Source: Paracrocinitomix mangrovi (lineage in GTDB: Bacteria; Bacteroidota; Bacteroidia; Flavobacteriales_D; Crocinitomicaceae). From it: a stretch of 64,000 bases of DNA. Location of the stretch: the NCBI RefSeq assembly GCF_019740355.2, contig NZ_CP091819.1:3348001-3412000 (forward strand), given 5' to 3'. The position numbers and the translations under genes were made by a program. Shown one piece after another: positions 26,004-33,651 of this stretch; within the stretch, counting starts at the first letter, position 1; every line of letters begins with the position of its first letter. The notes beneath the pieces were generated by a model. That model was not told the origin of the DNA. It saw only the letters and a list, made by a program, of their open reading frames with translations, and searched no databases.

Positions 26004-26011
26004 TATTTTTG
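26004..26011 (+). promoter_or_regulatory. -7 element of the SulP gene
   Basis: TATTTTTG (perfect TAnnTTTG), 6 bases before the ATG at 26018 and downstream of an in-frame GTG at 25991. It supports the ATG start. Confidence 0.5.
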
Positions 26012-26017
26012 TTGTCA

Positions 26018-27742
26018 ATGAAGAGATTTATACCCATACTTGAATGGTTGCCAAAATACTCGAAAGAGCAGTTTAAAGGAGATTTACCAGCAGGCTTGAC
26101 AGTTGGGATTATTCTCATCCCACAAGGGATGGCGTATGCCATGATTGCAGGATTACCTCCTGAATTTGGTTTGTATGCCGCTCTTTTTCCTCAAGTAATT
26201 TATGCTATTCTGGGTACTTCTAGGCAATTGTCAGTTGGTCCCGTGGCCTTGGATTCAATGCTGGTAGCTTCAAGCTTGGGGATGTTAAAGCTGTCCGGTA
26301 TTTCTGATTACATAAGTATGGCAATTTTCTTGTCTCTACTCATTGGTTCTATTCAGTTATTGCTTGGGTTTTTAAGAATGGGATTTTTAGTCAATTTTCT
26401 TTCAAAACCTGTTATTAGTGGATTTACTTCGGCAGCAGCCATTATAATAGCTCTCTCGCAATTAAAGCATTTATTGGGAATTGATATTTCTAGAAGTAAT
26501 AAAGTTCATGAATTGGTTCAGTCCACAATTCCTTTGCTAAAAGACACTAATATGTATGCACTAATTGTTTCTTTGGTGTCAATTGCAATCATTTTTGGGA
26601 TTAAAAAATGGAAAAAAACTATACCCGGAGCGCTCATTGTGGTAATCCTGGGTGTTGTAGTTTCGTATTATGCAGGATTAGGAGATTATGGTGTCAAATT
26701 AGTAGGTGAAATCCCTTCAGGATTACCTTCATTTCAAGTTCCAACTATTAAGCAAGATCAGATTTTAGATTTATTGCCAATGGCATTAGCTTTAGCTTTG
26801 GTAGCTTTTACTGAGTCAATCTCTATTGCCAAATCTATGGAGCATCAGCATCAGGATTATAAGATTAGACCTAATCAGGAATTAGTGGCACTTGGGGCTT
26901 CAAATGTGGTAGGATCCTTTTTTATGTCTTATCCATCTACAGGAGGATTTTCAAGATCAGCTGTTAATAATGAAGCGGGAGCAAGAACCGGAATGGCATC
27001 CATTTTTGCGGCTATAGTTGTGGCAATTACTTTGCTGTTTTTAACGCCAATGTTTTATTATTTGCCTAAACCTGTTTTAGGTGCAGTAATCATGATGTCT
27101 GTTTTTGGTTTAATTGATTTGAAATATCCAAAACAACTTCTTTCTCAAAGAAAAGATGAATTGGCCTTGCTGCTCATTACTTTTTTAGTTACGCTTTTTG
27201 TAGGAATTATTGAAGGAATTGTAGTTGGGATTTTGTTCTCACTATTATTGTTGGTGTACCGTACAGCCAAACCTCATGTGGCCGAATTGGAAAGGATCAA
27301 AGGGACAGAGTATTTTAAAAACATTGAAAGATTTGCCGGAGAAACTGAAAGCCGTGATGATTTATTAATCTTCAGATTTGATAGCCAATTATATTTTGGA
27401 AACACCAATTATTTTAAAAGTGATTTGGCCAAACGTTGTGCTAAAAAAGGTGATAAACTCAAGACAATAATTTTAAATGCAGAAACAATTAATTATATTG
27501 ATTCTACAGGGATTAATGTTTTAACCAATGTAATCAAAGAGATGCAGAGAAAAGGCAGAACCTTTATGATTACTGGAGCCATTGGTCCAATAAGAGATAT
27601 ATTATTTAAAAGTGAAATAATTGACATCATTGGTCGTGAAAATTTGTTCGTTAAAACAAGTGAAGCGGTTGATTTTGTTGATACAGGGAAACGAAATACT
27701 GATGTACAGGAGAAAATCGTGCAACAGCGAAAAGATAAGTGA
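26018..27742 (+). CDS. SulP-family anion permease with STAS domain
   Basis: 574 residues from the ATG. The SulP signature 'DLPAGLTVGIILIPQGMAYA' opens a 10-14 segment membrane domain ('QVIYAILGTSRQLSVGPVAL', 'SYPSTGGFSRSAVNNEAGAR'), followed by a cytoplasmic STAS domain (about 435-555, 'INYIDSTGINVLTNVIKEMQ'). The family carries sulfate, bicarbonate or other anions in the inner membrane. It is followed 94 bases later by the persulfide dioxygenase-rhodanese gene, so export or import of sulfur oxyanions in sulfide detoxification is a reasonable inference. An upstream GTG (25991) is rejected because of the promoter position. Confidence 0.91.
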   Translation: MKRFIPILEWLPKYSKEQFKGDLPAGLTVGIILIPQGMAYAMIAGLPPEFGLYAALFPQVIYAILGTSRQLSVGPVALDSMLVASSLGMLKLSGISDYISMAIFLSLLIGSIQLLLGFLRMGFLVNFLSKPVISGFTSAAAIIIALSQLKHLLGIDISRSNKVHELVQSTIPLLKDTNMYALIVSLVSIAIIFGIKKWKKTIPGALIVVILGVVVSYYAGLGDYGVKLVGEIPSGLPSFQVPTIKQDQILDLLPMALALALVAFTESISIAKSMEHQHQDYKIRPNQELVALGASNVVGSFFMSYPSTGGFSRSAVNNEAGARTGMASIFAAIVVAITLLFLTPMFYYLPKPVLGAVIMMSVFGLIDLKYPKQLLSQRKDELALLLITFLVTLFVGIIEGIVVGILFSLLLLVYRTAKPHVAELERIKGTEYFKNIERFAGETESRDDLLIFRFDSQLYFGNTNYFKSDLAKRCAKKGDKLKTIILNAETINYIDSTGINVLTNVIKEMQRKGRTFMITGAIGPIRDILFKSEIIDIIGRENLFVKTSEAVDFVDTGKRNTDVQEKIVQQRKDK

Positions 27743-27774
27743 TAAAAGTCACAAATTTTAAGGTACAATACTCG

Positions 27775-27782
27775 TACATTTG
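27775..27782 (+). promoter_or_regulatory. -7 element of the CstB-like gene
   Basis: TACATTTG (perfect TAnnTTTG), which would give a leader of about 50 bases before the ATG at 27837. It suggests the gene is expressed separately from sulP. The surrounding GTAC...GTAC (27774-27785) is a partial palindrome. Confidence 0.45.
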
Positions 27783-27836
27783 TACTAGTTAATTGATAAT
27801 CAAGTACCATTTAGGTATTAATATAAATTTTAAAAG

Positions 27837-29261
27837 ATGAAAGTTGAACAATTATACACAGGATGCTTAGCGCAAGGAGCCTATTACATTGAAAGTGATG
27901 GTGAAGCAGCTATAATTGATCCTTTAAGAGAGGTACAAGGCTATATTGATATGGCCAATGAAAGAGGTGCCAAAATCAAATACATTTTTGAAACACATTT
28001 CCATGCGGATTTCGTTTCAGGTCATCAAGATTTAGCTGCAAAAACAGGAGCTACAATTGTATACGGACCAACTACAATGGAAACAGGATTTGACATGCAC
28101 GTAGGAAAAGATGGTGAAATTTTTGAACTTGGAAGTGCCAAGATTAAGTTGATCCACACACCTGGGCATACTATTGAAAGTTCGTGTTACTTGTTAACTA
28201 ACCCAGAAGGGAAAGAAGAAGCGATCTTTACAGGAGATACTTTATTTATCGGAGATGTTGGTAGACCGGATCTTGCTCAAAAAGTGATAGAGGACTTAAC
28301 ACAAGATAAATTGGCCAGAATGATGTATCATTCATTGAGAGATAAAATTATTCCTCTAAATGATGATATCATTGTTTATCCTGGACATGGTGCAGGTTCT
28401 GCTTGTGGAAAAAACATGAGTAAAGAAACTTCGGATACTTTAGGAAACCAAAAGAAAACAAATTACGCACTTAACCTTGATTTAAATGAGGAAGAGTTTG
28501 TAACTGAATTGGTTGAAGGATTAACAGCTCCTCCTAGCTATTTTCCTAAAAATGTGATGATGAACATTCAGGGATATGATAGCATTGATGAAGTATTGAG
28601 TAGAGGATTGGAAGCTTTGTCTCCTGATAAGTTTGAAGAAGTAATGAATTCAGGTGATGTGCTTGTAATTGATACTAGAAAAGCTGCAGACTTTGTTGAA
28701 GGGTTTATTCCCGGATCAATGTTCGTAGGAATTGATGGTTCTTTTGCAACATGGGTAGGAACTTTAGTAAAAGACATCAACCAAAAAATCCTGATTGTAA
28801 CTGATAAAGGAAGAGAAGAGGAAGTTGTTACAAGATTGGCTCGTGTTGGATACGATCATGCAATAGGATACCTTGAAGGTGGTTTCGAAGCTTGGAAAGC
28901 ATCAGGAAAAGGTGTAGATAAAATTGAATCTATTACTGCTGAAGAAGCTTTTGAAAGATCTCACAACAAGGGAGAAGGTAAAATTTTGGATGTTAGAAAA
29001 GCAAGTGAGCACAATAGCGAGCATGTGATTGGATCTGTAAATGCACCTTTAGATTATATCGAGACAAGTATGGAGAAAGTGAATAAAGATGATACTTACT
29101 TTGTACACTGTGCGGGAGGATATAGATCAGTGATCTTTTCATCTATCTTAAAAGCTAAAGGATACGATCACTTGGTGGATATCAAAGGTGGATTCAAAGC
29201 CATTAAGGATAGCAATAAATACAATGTGTCGGCATACGTTTGTCCAACAACATTACTATAA
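27837..29261 (+). CDS. CstB-like persulfide dioxygenase with two rhodanese domains
   Basis: 474 residues. Residues 1-215 form an MBL-fold non-haem iron dioxygenase ('FETHFHADFVSGHQDLA', 'LIHTPGHTIESSCYL', 'FTGDTLFIGDVGRPDL', 'IVYPGHGAGSACGKNM'). About 250-345 is a rhodanese domain that lacks the catalytic Cys ('ILIVTDKGREEEVV'). About 360-465 is an active rhodanese (FVHCAGGYRS, Cys about 425). This MBL/inactive-rhodanese/active-rhodanese order is that of CstB, which oxidises low-molecular-weight persulfides to thiosulfate. A hairpin terminator follows. Cytoplasmic sulfide/persulfide detoxification is expected. Confidence 0.9.
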   Translation: MKVEQLYTGCLAQGAYYIESDGEAAIIDPLREVQGYIDMANERGAKIKYIFETHFHADFVSGHQDLAAKTGATIVYGPTTMETGFDMHVGKDGEIFELGSAKIKLIHTPGHTIESSCYLLTNPEGKEEAIFTGDTLFIGDVGRPDLAQKVIEDLTQDKLARMMYHSLRDKIIPLNDDIIVYPGHGAGSACGKNMSKETSDTLGNQKKTNYALNLDLNEEEFVTELVEGLTAPPSYFPKNVMMNIQGYDSIDEVLSRGLEALSPDKFEEVMNSGDVLVIDTRKAADFVEGFIPGSMFVGIDGSFATWVGTLVKDINQKILIVTDKGREEEVVTRLARVGYDHAIGYLEGGFEAWKASGKGVDKIESITAEEAFERSHNKGEGKILDVRKASEHNSEHVIGSVNAPLDYIETSMEKVNKDDTYFVHCAGGYRSVIFSSILKAKGYDHLVDIKGGFKAIKDSNKYNVSAYVCPTTLL

Positions 29262-29291
29262 GCTAGAACAAAGCAAATAACTATAAAAAAT

Positions 29292-29318
29292 AGCAGCTCC
29301 GCTTCAGGAGCTGCTTTT
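29292..29318 (+). terminator. Hairpin terminator after the CstB-like gene
   Basis: Stem AGCAGCTCC / GGAGCTGCT with loop GCTTCA and a short T-run. It separates the CstB-like gene from the downstream rhodanese gene. Confidence 0.72.
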
Positions 29319-29339
29319 AATCACTCTAAATAAAATATT

Positions 29340-29744
29340 ATGAAACTGATGATTTTAATCATGGGTTTAGCATTTGCTACGCCTAATCAAAACAAACTTG
29401 ACTCAAATAACCAACTTGAAAACGTACAACAACAAAAGGCTCAGGTTTGTAAAAGAGTAAAAAAAGAAGAGTTCAAAGCAAAAATGAATTCACTAAAAAA
29501 CTATCAATTAATTGATATCAGAACGGCTGGTGAATTTAAAAGAGGAACCATAGAAGGAGCTAAGAATATTGACTTTTATTCATCAAACTTCACCACTCAA
29601 ATTTCACAGCTTGATAAAAGCGAACCGGTATTGATCTTCTGTCAGTCTGGAGGTAGAAGCGCACAAGCATTGCAAAAATTTAAATCTTTAGGTTTTAGCT
29701 ACGTGCTTGAGCTAGAAGGTGGATACGGTAACTGGGTGAGATAA
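29340..29744 (+). CDS. Single-domain rhodanese
   Basis: 134 residues. A short hydrophobic N-terminus (MKLMILIMGLAFATP) is compatible with a signal peptide, followed by one rhodanese domain (about 40-134) with 'LIDIRTAGEFKRGTIEGAKN' and active-site CQSGGRSAQAL (Cys about 101). It acts as a sulfane-sulfur acceptor or carrier, plausibly serving the CstB-like enzyme. Its stop codon overlaps the start of the next gene (TAATGG), so the two are coupled. Confidence 0.87.
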   Translation: MKLMILIMGLAFATPNQNKLDSNNQLENVQQQKAQVCKRVKKEEFKAKMNSLKNYQLIDIRTAGEFKRGTIEGAKNIDFYSSNFTTQISQLDKSEPVLIFCQSGGRSAQALQKFKSLGFSYVLELEGGYGNWVR

Positions 29745-29983
29745 TGGAGAGAATCGAAGCGTTTTTTAACAAAAACATTTCAGTGTTTTTGATCGCATCA
29801 CTTACTTTAGGATTGGCTCCATTTGCACCGGAGCCGCACATTTGGGGAAAGTTAAAATGGATTGCCGGAGGTGCTGTAGGTATGCAGCCAATGGATTGGT
29901 TTGATACTTTAATGCACGGGACTCCATGGATTTTATTACTTTTGGCACTTTTGTTTAAGTTGAAAAGCATCATAACAAAATGA
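29744..29983 (+). CDS. Small two-helix membrane protein, 'RND transporter'-like
   Basis: 79 residues with two membrane segments ('ISVFLIASLTLGLAPFAP' and 'GTPWILLLLALLFKLKSII') joined by a loop with 'EPHIWGKLKWIAGGAVGMQP'. This resembles small proteins often labelled RND transporter in databases, although they are far too short to be one. It is coupled to the rhodanese gene by a 1-base overlap, so a membrane role in the sulfur island is inferred. Confidence 0.7.
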   Translation: MERIEAFFNKNISVFLIASLTLGLAPFAPEPHIWGKLKWIAGGAVGMQPMDWFDTLMHGTPWILLLLALLFKLKSIITK

Positions 29984-29991
29984 TGCTTTTT
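29963..29991 (+). terminator. Hairpin terminator overlapping the coding end
   Basis: Stem AAAAGCATCAT / ATGATGCTTTT with loop AACAAA, then one more T. The 5' arm is coding sequence and the stop codon lies in the 3' arm, so the last codons (KSIITK) double as terminator. Confidence 0.7.
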
Positions 29992-30031
29992 AAGATACTT
30001 TAAGTTTACATAAAGCGAACATTTTTGCTTG

Positions 30032-30049
30032 AGTAACGTTAGAGTTACT
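30032..30049. repeat. Inverted repeat in the leader of the 77-aa gene
   Basis: AGTAAC-GTTAGA-GTTACT, 15 bases before the ATG at 30064. Too weak for a terminator and not followed by T's; possibly an operator or leader hairpin. Confidence 0.35.
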
Positions 30050-30063
30050 GAAAACGGTCAACA

Positions 30064-30297
30064 ATGAGTGGAAAGTACGAAGATTTGAAAAAGCGTATCC
30101 TTAACAATGAATTGGACGGATGCGAGTTTGTAGAGAAGTTGAAAAACAACCTGCCTGGGATCATTTTATTCTTTGAATCTGATTCGAGAATTTATACAAT
30201 CGGACAGGAAAAACTTGAAGAGTTTAAAGAGCTTGTAAAGGATATGGAGCTGAGGTTTAAAACTTTCAGTAAAACCTTCTACGGCGCCGAATACTAG
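30064..30297 (+). CDS. Small protein of unknown function (77 aa)
   Basis: A soluble, charged 77-residue protein (MSGKYEDLKKRILNNELDGC ... FYGAEY) with predicted helix-strand-helix character and no signal peptide. No family is recognised. It is monocistronic, between the sulfur island terminator and the FecR-like gene. Its 5' region holds an inverted repeat AGTAAC-N6-GTTACT (30032-30049) that could be an operator or leader hairpin. Confidence 0.6.
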   Translation: MSGKYEDLKKRILNNELDGCEFVEKLKNNLPGIILFFESDSRIYTIGQEKLEEFKELVKDMELRFKTFSKTFYGAEY

Positions 30298-30425
30298 CTC
30301 GTAATTTTCAATTTTATTTGTACTGATTCTTTTTTTTGAATCAATCTATCACCTCCTACCCTTGTCCTTGACATTTATTTGCGTAGCTTAGATATTATCA
30401 ATTATCTAAACGATAAATATTTCCA

Positions 30426-31205
30426 ATGACTGAGGAACAAATATTTGCCTATCTCAATAGAAGCTTAAGTAATGAAGAAATGATTGAAGTTGATCTGTGG
30501 ATCGCTAAATCTTCTGAAAACATGACTTACTTTAATGAATTGAGAAAAAAATGGTCTGCACAAAAAAAATTGCAGTACCAATTAGAAAGAGAAGCAAAAT
30601 ACGGTAGCTCTGCAACCAAATCCAGACAAAAAAGAGAAATACCCTCTGAAGGAAATAACTATAACAGTGGAACCACAATTCCGGAAATTAAAAAGCCTAA
30701 TAAGATTATCATCTTTGCCTTTTTTGCAGGATTAATTGCTTTAGGTGGAGCAATTTCTGTTTTTACTGCTGTTAAAGCCGAAAAAGATAGTGGTGAATAT
30801 TATGAAAGTGAAATGCTTGAGCTTATTACAACTGATCAAGTAGATGTCGCTTTTTTATCTGATGGTTCATCTATTACCGTTTATGATCATTCTACATTTT
30901 ATTACCCATCAGAATTTGAAGATGGGGATAGAAATGTTGAGTTAATCGGATCTGCCTATTTTGATATTGTTTATGATAATGGTAATGATTTCATTATTAA
31001 ACTTCCTTATGACTCCTATGTTGAAACAACTGATGGTGCGGTTCAATTAACATATGATGATGTTAGCGGAACAACTGAAGTGTATGTTTCAGAAGGAAGT
31101 ATCAAAGTATATAATGATGAAGAAAAACACCGAATGACGCAAGGAGCTTTTGGTACATTCAATAATATTACCGGAGAATTAGAACTGCTTACAGAAGGAT
31201 TTTAA
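30426..31205 (+). CDS. Truncated FecR-like membrane protein without adjacent sigma factor
   Basis: 259 residues. The N-terminal cytoplasmic part ('LNRSLSNEEMIEVDLWIAKS') is paralogous to that of the FecR protein at 32635 and would bind a sigma factor. One membrane helix (about 97-120, 'IIFAFFAGLIALGGAISVF') leads to a periplasmic FecR beta domain ('DVAFLSDGSSITVYDHSTFY', 'VELIGSAYFDIVY', 'TEVYVSEGSIKVYNDEE'). The C-terminal STN-interacting domain (DUF4974-like) of typical FecR proteins is missing. No sigma gene precedes it. It may be a decoy or a second input to the sigma factor encoded at 32066. Confidence 0.78.
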   Translation: MTEEQIFAYLNRSLSNEEMIEVDLWIAKSSENMTYFNELRKKWSAQKKLQYQLEREAKYGSSATKSRQKREIPSEGNNYNSGTTIPEIKKPNKIIIFAFFAGLIALGGAISVFTAVKAEKDSGEYYESEMLELITTDQVDVAFLSDGSSITVYDHSTFYYPSEFEDGDRNVELIGSAYFDIVYDNGNDFIIKLPYDSYVETTDGAVQLTYDDVSGTTEVYVSEGSIKVYNDEEKHRMTQGAFGTFNNITGELELLTEGF

Positions 31206-31221
31206 ATTTTTTTTAGGGTAG

Positions 31222-31252
31222 AATAGGGGTAAACATTTTTTGAGTTGTCTTA
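31222..31252 (+). promoter_or_regulatory. ECF-type promoter, head-GIN/sigma/FecR/STN operon
   Basis: AATAGGGGTA-N13-TTGTCTTA, 26 bases before the ATG at 31278. The same two boxes with the same 13-base spacing occur at 36800-36829 before the TonB-dependent receptor. It does not resemble the housekeeping TAnnTTTG promoter, so recognition by the ECF sigma factor encoded in this operon is inferred. Confidence 0.7.
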
Positions 31253-31277
31253 CTAATGAACGACAAAATTTAAGACA

Positions 31278-32006
31278 ATGAAAAGAATGAAATTTTTTAT
31301 ACCGGTATTATCAGTTTTAGCTTTAGCATCATGTAAAAAGGGTGGTGTTTTTTGTTATCACGGAAATGGTGACATAATAACTGAAACCAGAACAGTAAAC
31401 AACTTTAGTCAAATTGAATTGGCTTCTCAAGGAACTGTTTACGTAACTCAATCTAGTGATTATAATGTGAAGGTTGAGGCCAGCTCCAATCTAATGGAGA
31501 TTCTTGAAACCAAAGTAGTAGGAAGCAAATTGATCATTGAAACCAAAAAAGGTAAATGCATCAAAGGAAACGAAGAGATCAATTACTACATATCTGCTCC
31601 TGAAATTAGTGCATTGATTATCTCAGGAAGTGGAAACATTTTGGCAGAAGATGGGATAAATGCAAATAATATGAAGTTTACTATCTCAGGAAGTGGAGAC
31701 ATCACTGCTAATAATCTTGACGTAAATGATGTAAAAGCTACAATTTCAGGTTCAGGATCTATTTATGCTCATTCAACAAATACGGTAGAAACTTCAGATT
31801 TAACCATCAGTGGTTCTGGAAACATAGATATGTATGAGATGCCTACTAAAGATGTAGATTGTAATATCTCGGGTTCAGGATCATGCTATGTAAACGCAAT
31901 AGAAACTTTGAAAGTGAATATTTCAGGATCAGGAGATGTAGTGTATATTGGACAACCGGTATTGAACACTAATATTTCAGGTTCTGGTAATGTAAGACCC
32001 TATTAA
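31278..32006 (+). CDS. Head-GIN (DUF2807) lipoprotein
   Basis: 242 residues with a lipoprotein signal (KRMKFFIPVLSVLALASCKK, Cys about 19) and then a DUF2807 'putative auto-transporter adhesin, head GIN' domain. The opening 'TVNNFSQIELASQGTVYVTQ' is diagnostic, followed by repeated SGSG(N/D/S) turns of a right-handed beta-helix (about 110-242, seven to eight repeats). It is likely attached to the outer membrane, facing the periplasm or surface. It is the first gene behind the putative ECF promoter and precedes the sigma factor gene, so it belongs to the signalling operon. Confidence 0.87.
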   Translation: MKRMKFFIPVLSVLALASCKKGGVFCYHGNGDIITETRTVNNFSQIELASQGTVYVTQSSDYNVKVEASSNLMEILETKVVGSKLIIETKKGKCIKGNEEINYYISAPEISALIISGSGNILAEDGINANNMKFTISGSGDITANNLDVNDVKATISGSGSIYAHSTNTVETSDLTISGSGNIDMYEMPTKDVDCNISGSGSCYVNAIETLKVNISGSGDVVYIGQPVLNTNISGSGNVRPY

Positions 32007-32055
32007 ATAAATGGTTGAACAGGACAAAAATCAGTTTTGTCCTGTTCGCTTTGTA

Positions 32056-32063
32056 TATCTTTG
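32056..32063 (+). promoter_or_regulatory. -7 element just before the ECF sigma gene
   Basis: TATCTTTG (perfect TAnnTTTG), 2 bases before a GTG and 5 before a TTG, both in frame with the sigma factor. It suggests a housekeeping, leaderless promoter in addition to read-through from the ECF-type promoter upstream. Confidence 0.45.
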
Positions 32064-32065
32064 AG

Positions 32066-32632
32066 GTGTTGAAAACAACTATTGCTAATATCGATATTGC
32101 CGAATACGAAAGTATTTTCAGAAGTCATTATCCTGAATTGTGCGGATTTGCCAATAAGTACCTGGATGATTTGGATGCTTCAGAAGAAGTGGTACAGCAA
32201 ATTTTTGTAAAGCTTTGGGAAAATAAATCTGAATTATCAATTGTAGGAAGTATTAGAAGTTATTTGTTTTCAGCTGTTAGAAACGGATGTCTCAACCAAA
32301 TAAAACACATAAAAATCAGAGAGACATTCAAAGAACACAACCAAAGAGAAATTGAGCAAAATGCACAATATGCAGATGAAGAAATGGATGCTTCAGAATT
32401 GGAGCTGAAAATAAAAGCAAGTATTGATGCATTGCCTGAGAAGAGAAAGAAAATATTCATTTTGAGCAGGTATGAAGGATTGAAGTATAAAGAGATTGCC
32501 GAAAAATTGAATATCAGTGTTAAAACAGTAGAACATCAAATGGGAAGCGCTATTAAACAATTAAAGTCAGATTTGGCCGATTACATGGTTCTCTTTTGTT
32601 TTTTCTGCTGGAATATTTTCAATAATTATTAA
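32066..32632 (+). CDS. ECF RNA polymerase sigma factor
   Basis: 188 residues from the chosen GTG; TTG at 32069 is an alternative, and a longer frame from a TTG at 32015 has no homologous look. Region 2 is 'EYESIFRSHYPELCGFANKY', 'ASEEVVQQIFVKLWENKSEL' and 'SYLFSAVRNGCLNQIKHIKI'. Region 4 is 'LPEKRKKIFILSRYEGLKYK', 'EIAEKLNISVKTVEHQMGSA'. This is the Bacteroidota RpoE/FecI-type that partners FecR proteins. A hydrophobic tail (VLFCFFCWNIFNNY) is unusual and might touch the membrane. The FecR gene starts 2 bases after its stop. It is the likely reader of the AATAGGGGTA/TTGTCTT promoters. Confidence 0.85.
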   Translation: MLKTTIANIDIAEYESIFRSHYPELCGFANKYLDDLDASEEVVQQIFVKLWENKSELSIVGSIRSYLFSAVRNGCLNQIKHIKIRETFKEHNQREIEQNAQYADEEMDASELELKIKASIDALPEKRKKIFILSRYEGLKYKEIAEKLNISVKTVEHQMGSAIKQLKSDLADYMVLFCFFCWNIFNNY

Positions 32633-32634
32633 AG

Positions 32635-33651
32635 ATGTCATACGAGGATAAAATAGACGAAGCAATCTTGCTGGCTTATCTCAATAAAGAGTTGAGTACA
32701 GAAGAAATGACTGCAGTTGATCTGTGGTTGGCTAAGTCTTCAGATAATATGAAGAGATTGAACGACATACGAAAAGTTTGGAGTCTAACAGCTGATGTGA
32801 AAGTAAAACCGGCAGATGTAGATACAGATGCTGCCTGGAACAAAGTTTTGAGTCAAATAAATGATCAACAACAAGTAATTCCAATCCAAAAGAATATTCA
32901 AAGAAGCATGTTTATCCGAATTGCCGCAGCAATTGTTGTGTTAATAGGGGTAGCCGGAGCTTACCTGTTCTTGGGTAAAAATGAAGAAATACATGACCTT
33001 ACTTTAACAGCAGATAATGGAGTTTTAACTCAAGATTTAGAAGATGGAACTACTATTACCTTGAATAAAAATTCAGTGCTTACTTATCCTGAAAATTTTG
33101 AAGGTGATGAAAGAAGAGTAGCCTTGCAAGGAGAATGTTTCTTTGATGTTGAAAGAAATGAAGAAAAGCCATTCATCATTGATTTACCTAATGAATCTTA
33201 TGTTAAGGTGTTGGGTACATCATTCAATATCAAAGCAGTTGAAGGTGATGAGTTGACTGAAGTATATGTCAATTCAGGAAAAGTTGAATTTGGTAATAAT
33301 GAGTCTAAAGTATTGTTAACTGCTGGACAAAAAGCCTTAATGAACAATGCAGATGGTTCCATTCAAAAAATAGATGACAGGGTTGAAGGTATGACCGATA
33401 TGTTTTGGATGGACAAGTACCTTGAGTTTGATGGAGAAAGCATGGAAGAGGTAGTACAAATATTGAATAGAGTTTATCAGGATCAGGTAATAATTGAGTG
33501 TGATAAATTAAAATCAAAAACCATCAGGTCTGTACACAGAGGTGAGGAACTTGTGGAAGTATTGCAAGTATTGAAAAGCAATATGGATTTTGAAATTGAA
33601 GAGCAATTAACAGAATCAGGTAATACCTACTTTTTAAAGTGTAATGATTAA
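32635..33651 (+). CDS. FecR-type anti-sigma factor
   Basis: 338 residues. The cytoplasmic sigma-binding N-terminus ('LLAYLNKELSTEEMTAVDLW') is followed by one membrane helix (about 98-118, 'MFIRIAAAIVVLIGVAGAYL'). The periplasmic FecR domain ('GTTITLNKNSVLTYPENF', 'RVALQGECFFDVERNEEKPF', 'VLGTSFNIKAVEGDELTEVY') leads to a C-terminal DUF4974 domain (about 258-338, 'YLEFDGESMEEVVQILNRVY') that contacts an STN domain. It is co-transcribed with the sigma gene upstream and overlaps the STN-protein gene by 8 bases, giving a complete sigma/anti-sigma/STN relay. Confidence 0.93.
   Translation: MSYEDKIDEAILLAYLNKELSTEEMTAVDLWLAKSSDNMKRLNDIRKVWSLTADVKVKPADVDTDAAWNKVLSQINDQQQVIPIQKNIQRSMFIRIAAAIVVLIGVAGAYLFLGKNEEIHDLTLTADNGVLTQDLEDGTTITLNKNSVLTYPENFEGDERRVALQGECFFDVERNEEKPFIIDLPNESYVKVLGTSFNIKAVEGDELTEVYVNSGKVEFGNNESKVLLTAGQKALMNNADGSIQKIDDRVEGMTDMFWMDKYLEFDGESMEEVVQILNRVYQDQVIIECDKLKSKTIRSVHRGEELVEVLQVLKSNMDFEIEEQLTESGNTYFLKCND

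Noticed and set aside
32941-32975. AATAGGGGTA-like sequence inside the FecR gene
   Set aside because: It encodes the membrane helix, and the matching -10 (TTCTT rather than TTGTCTT) is degraded; probably coincidental.
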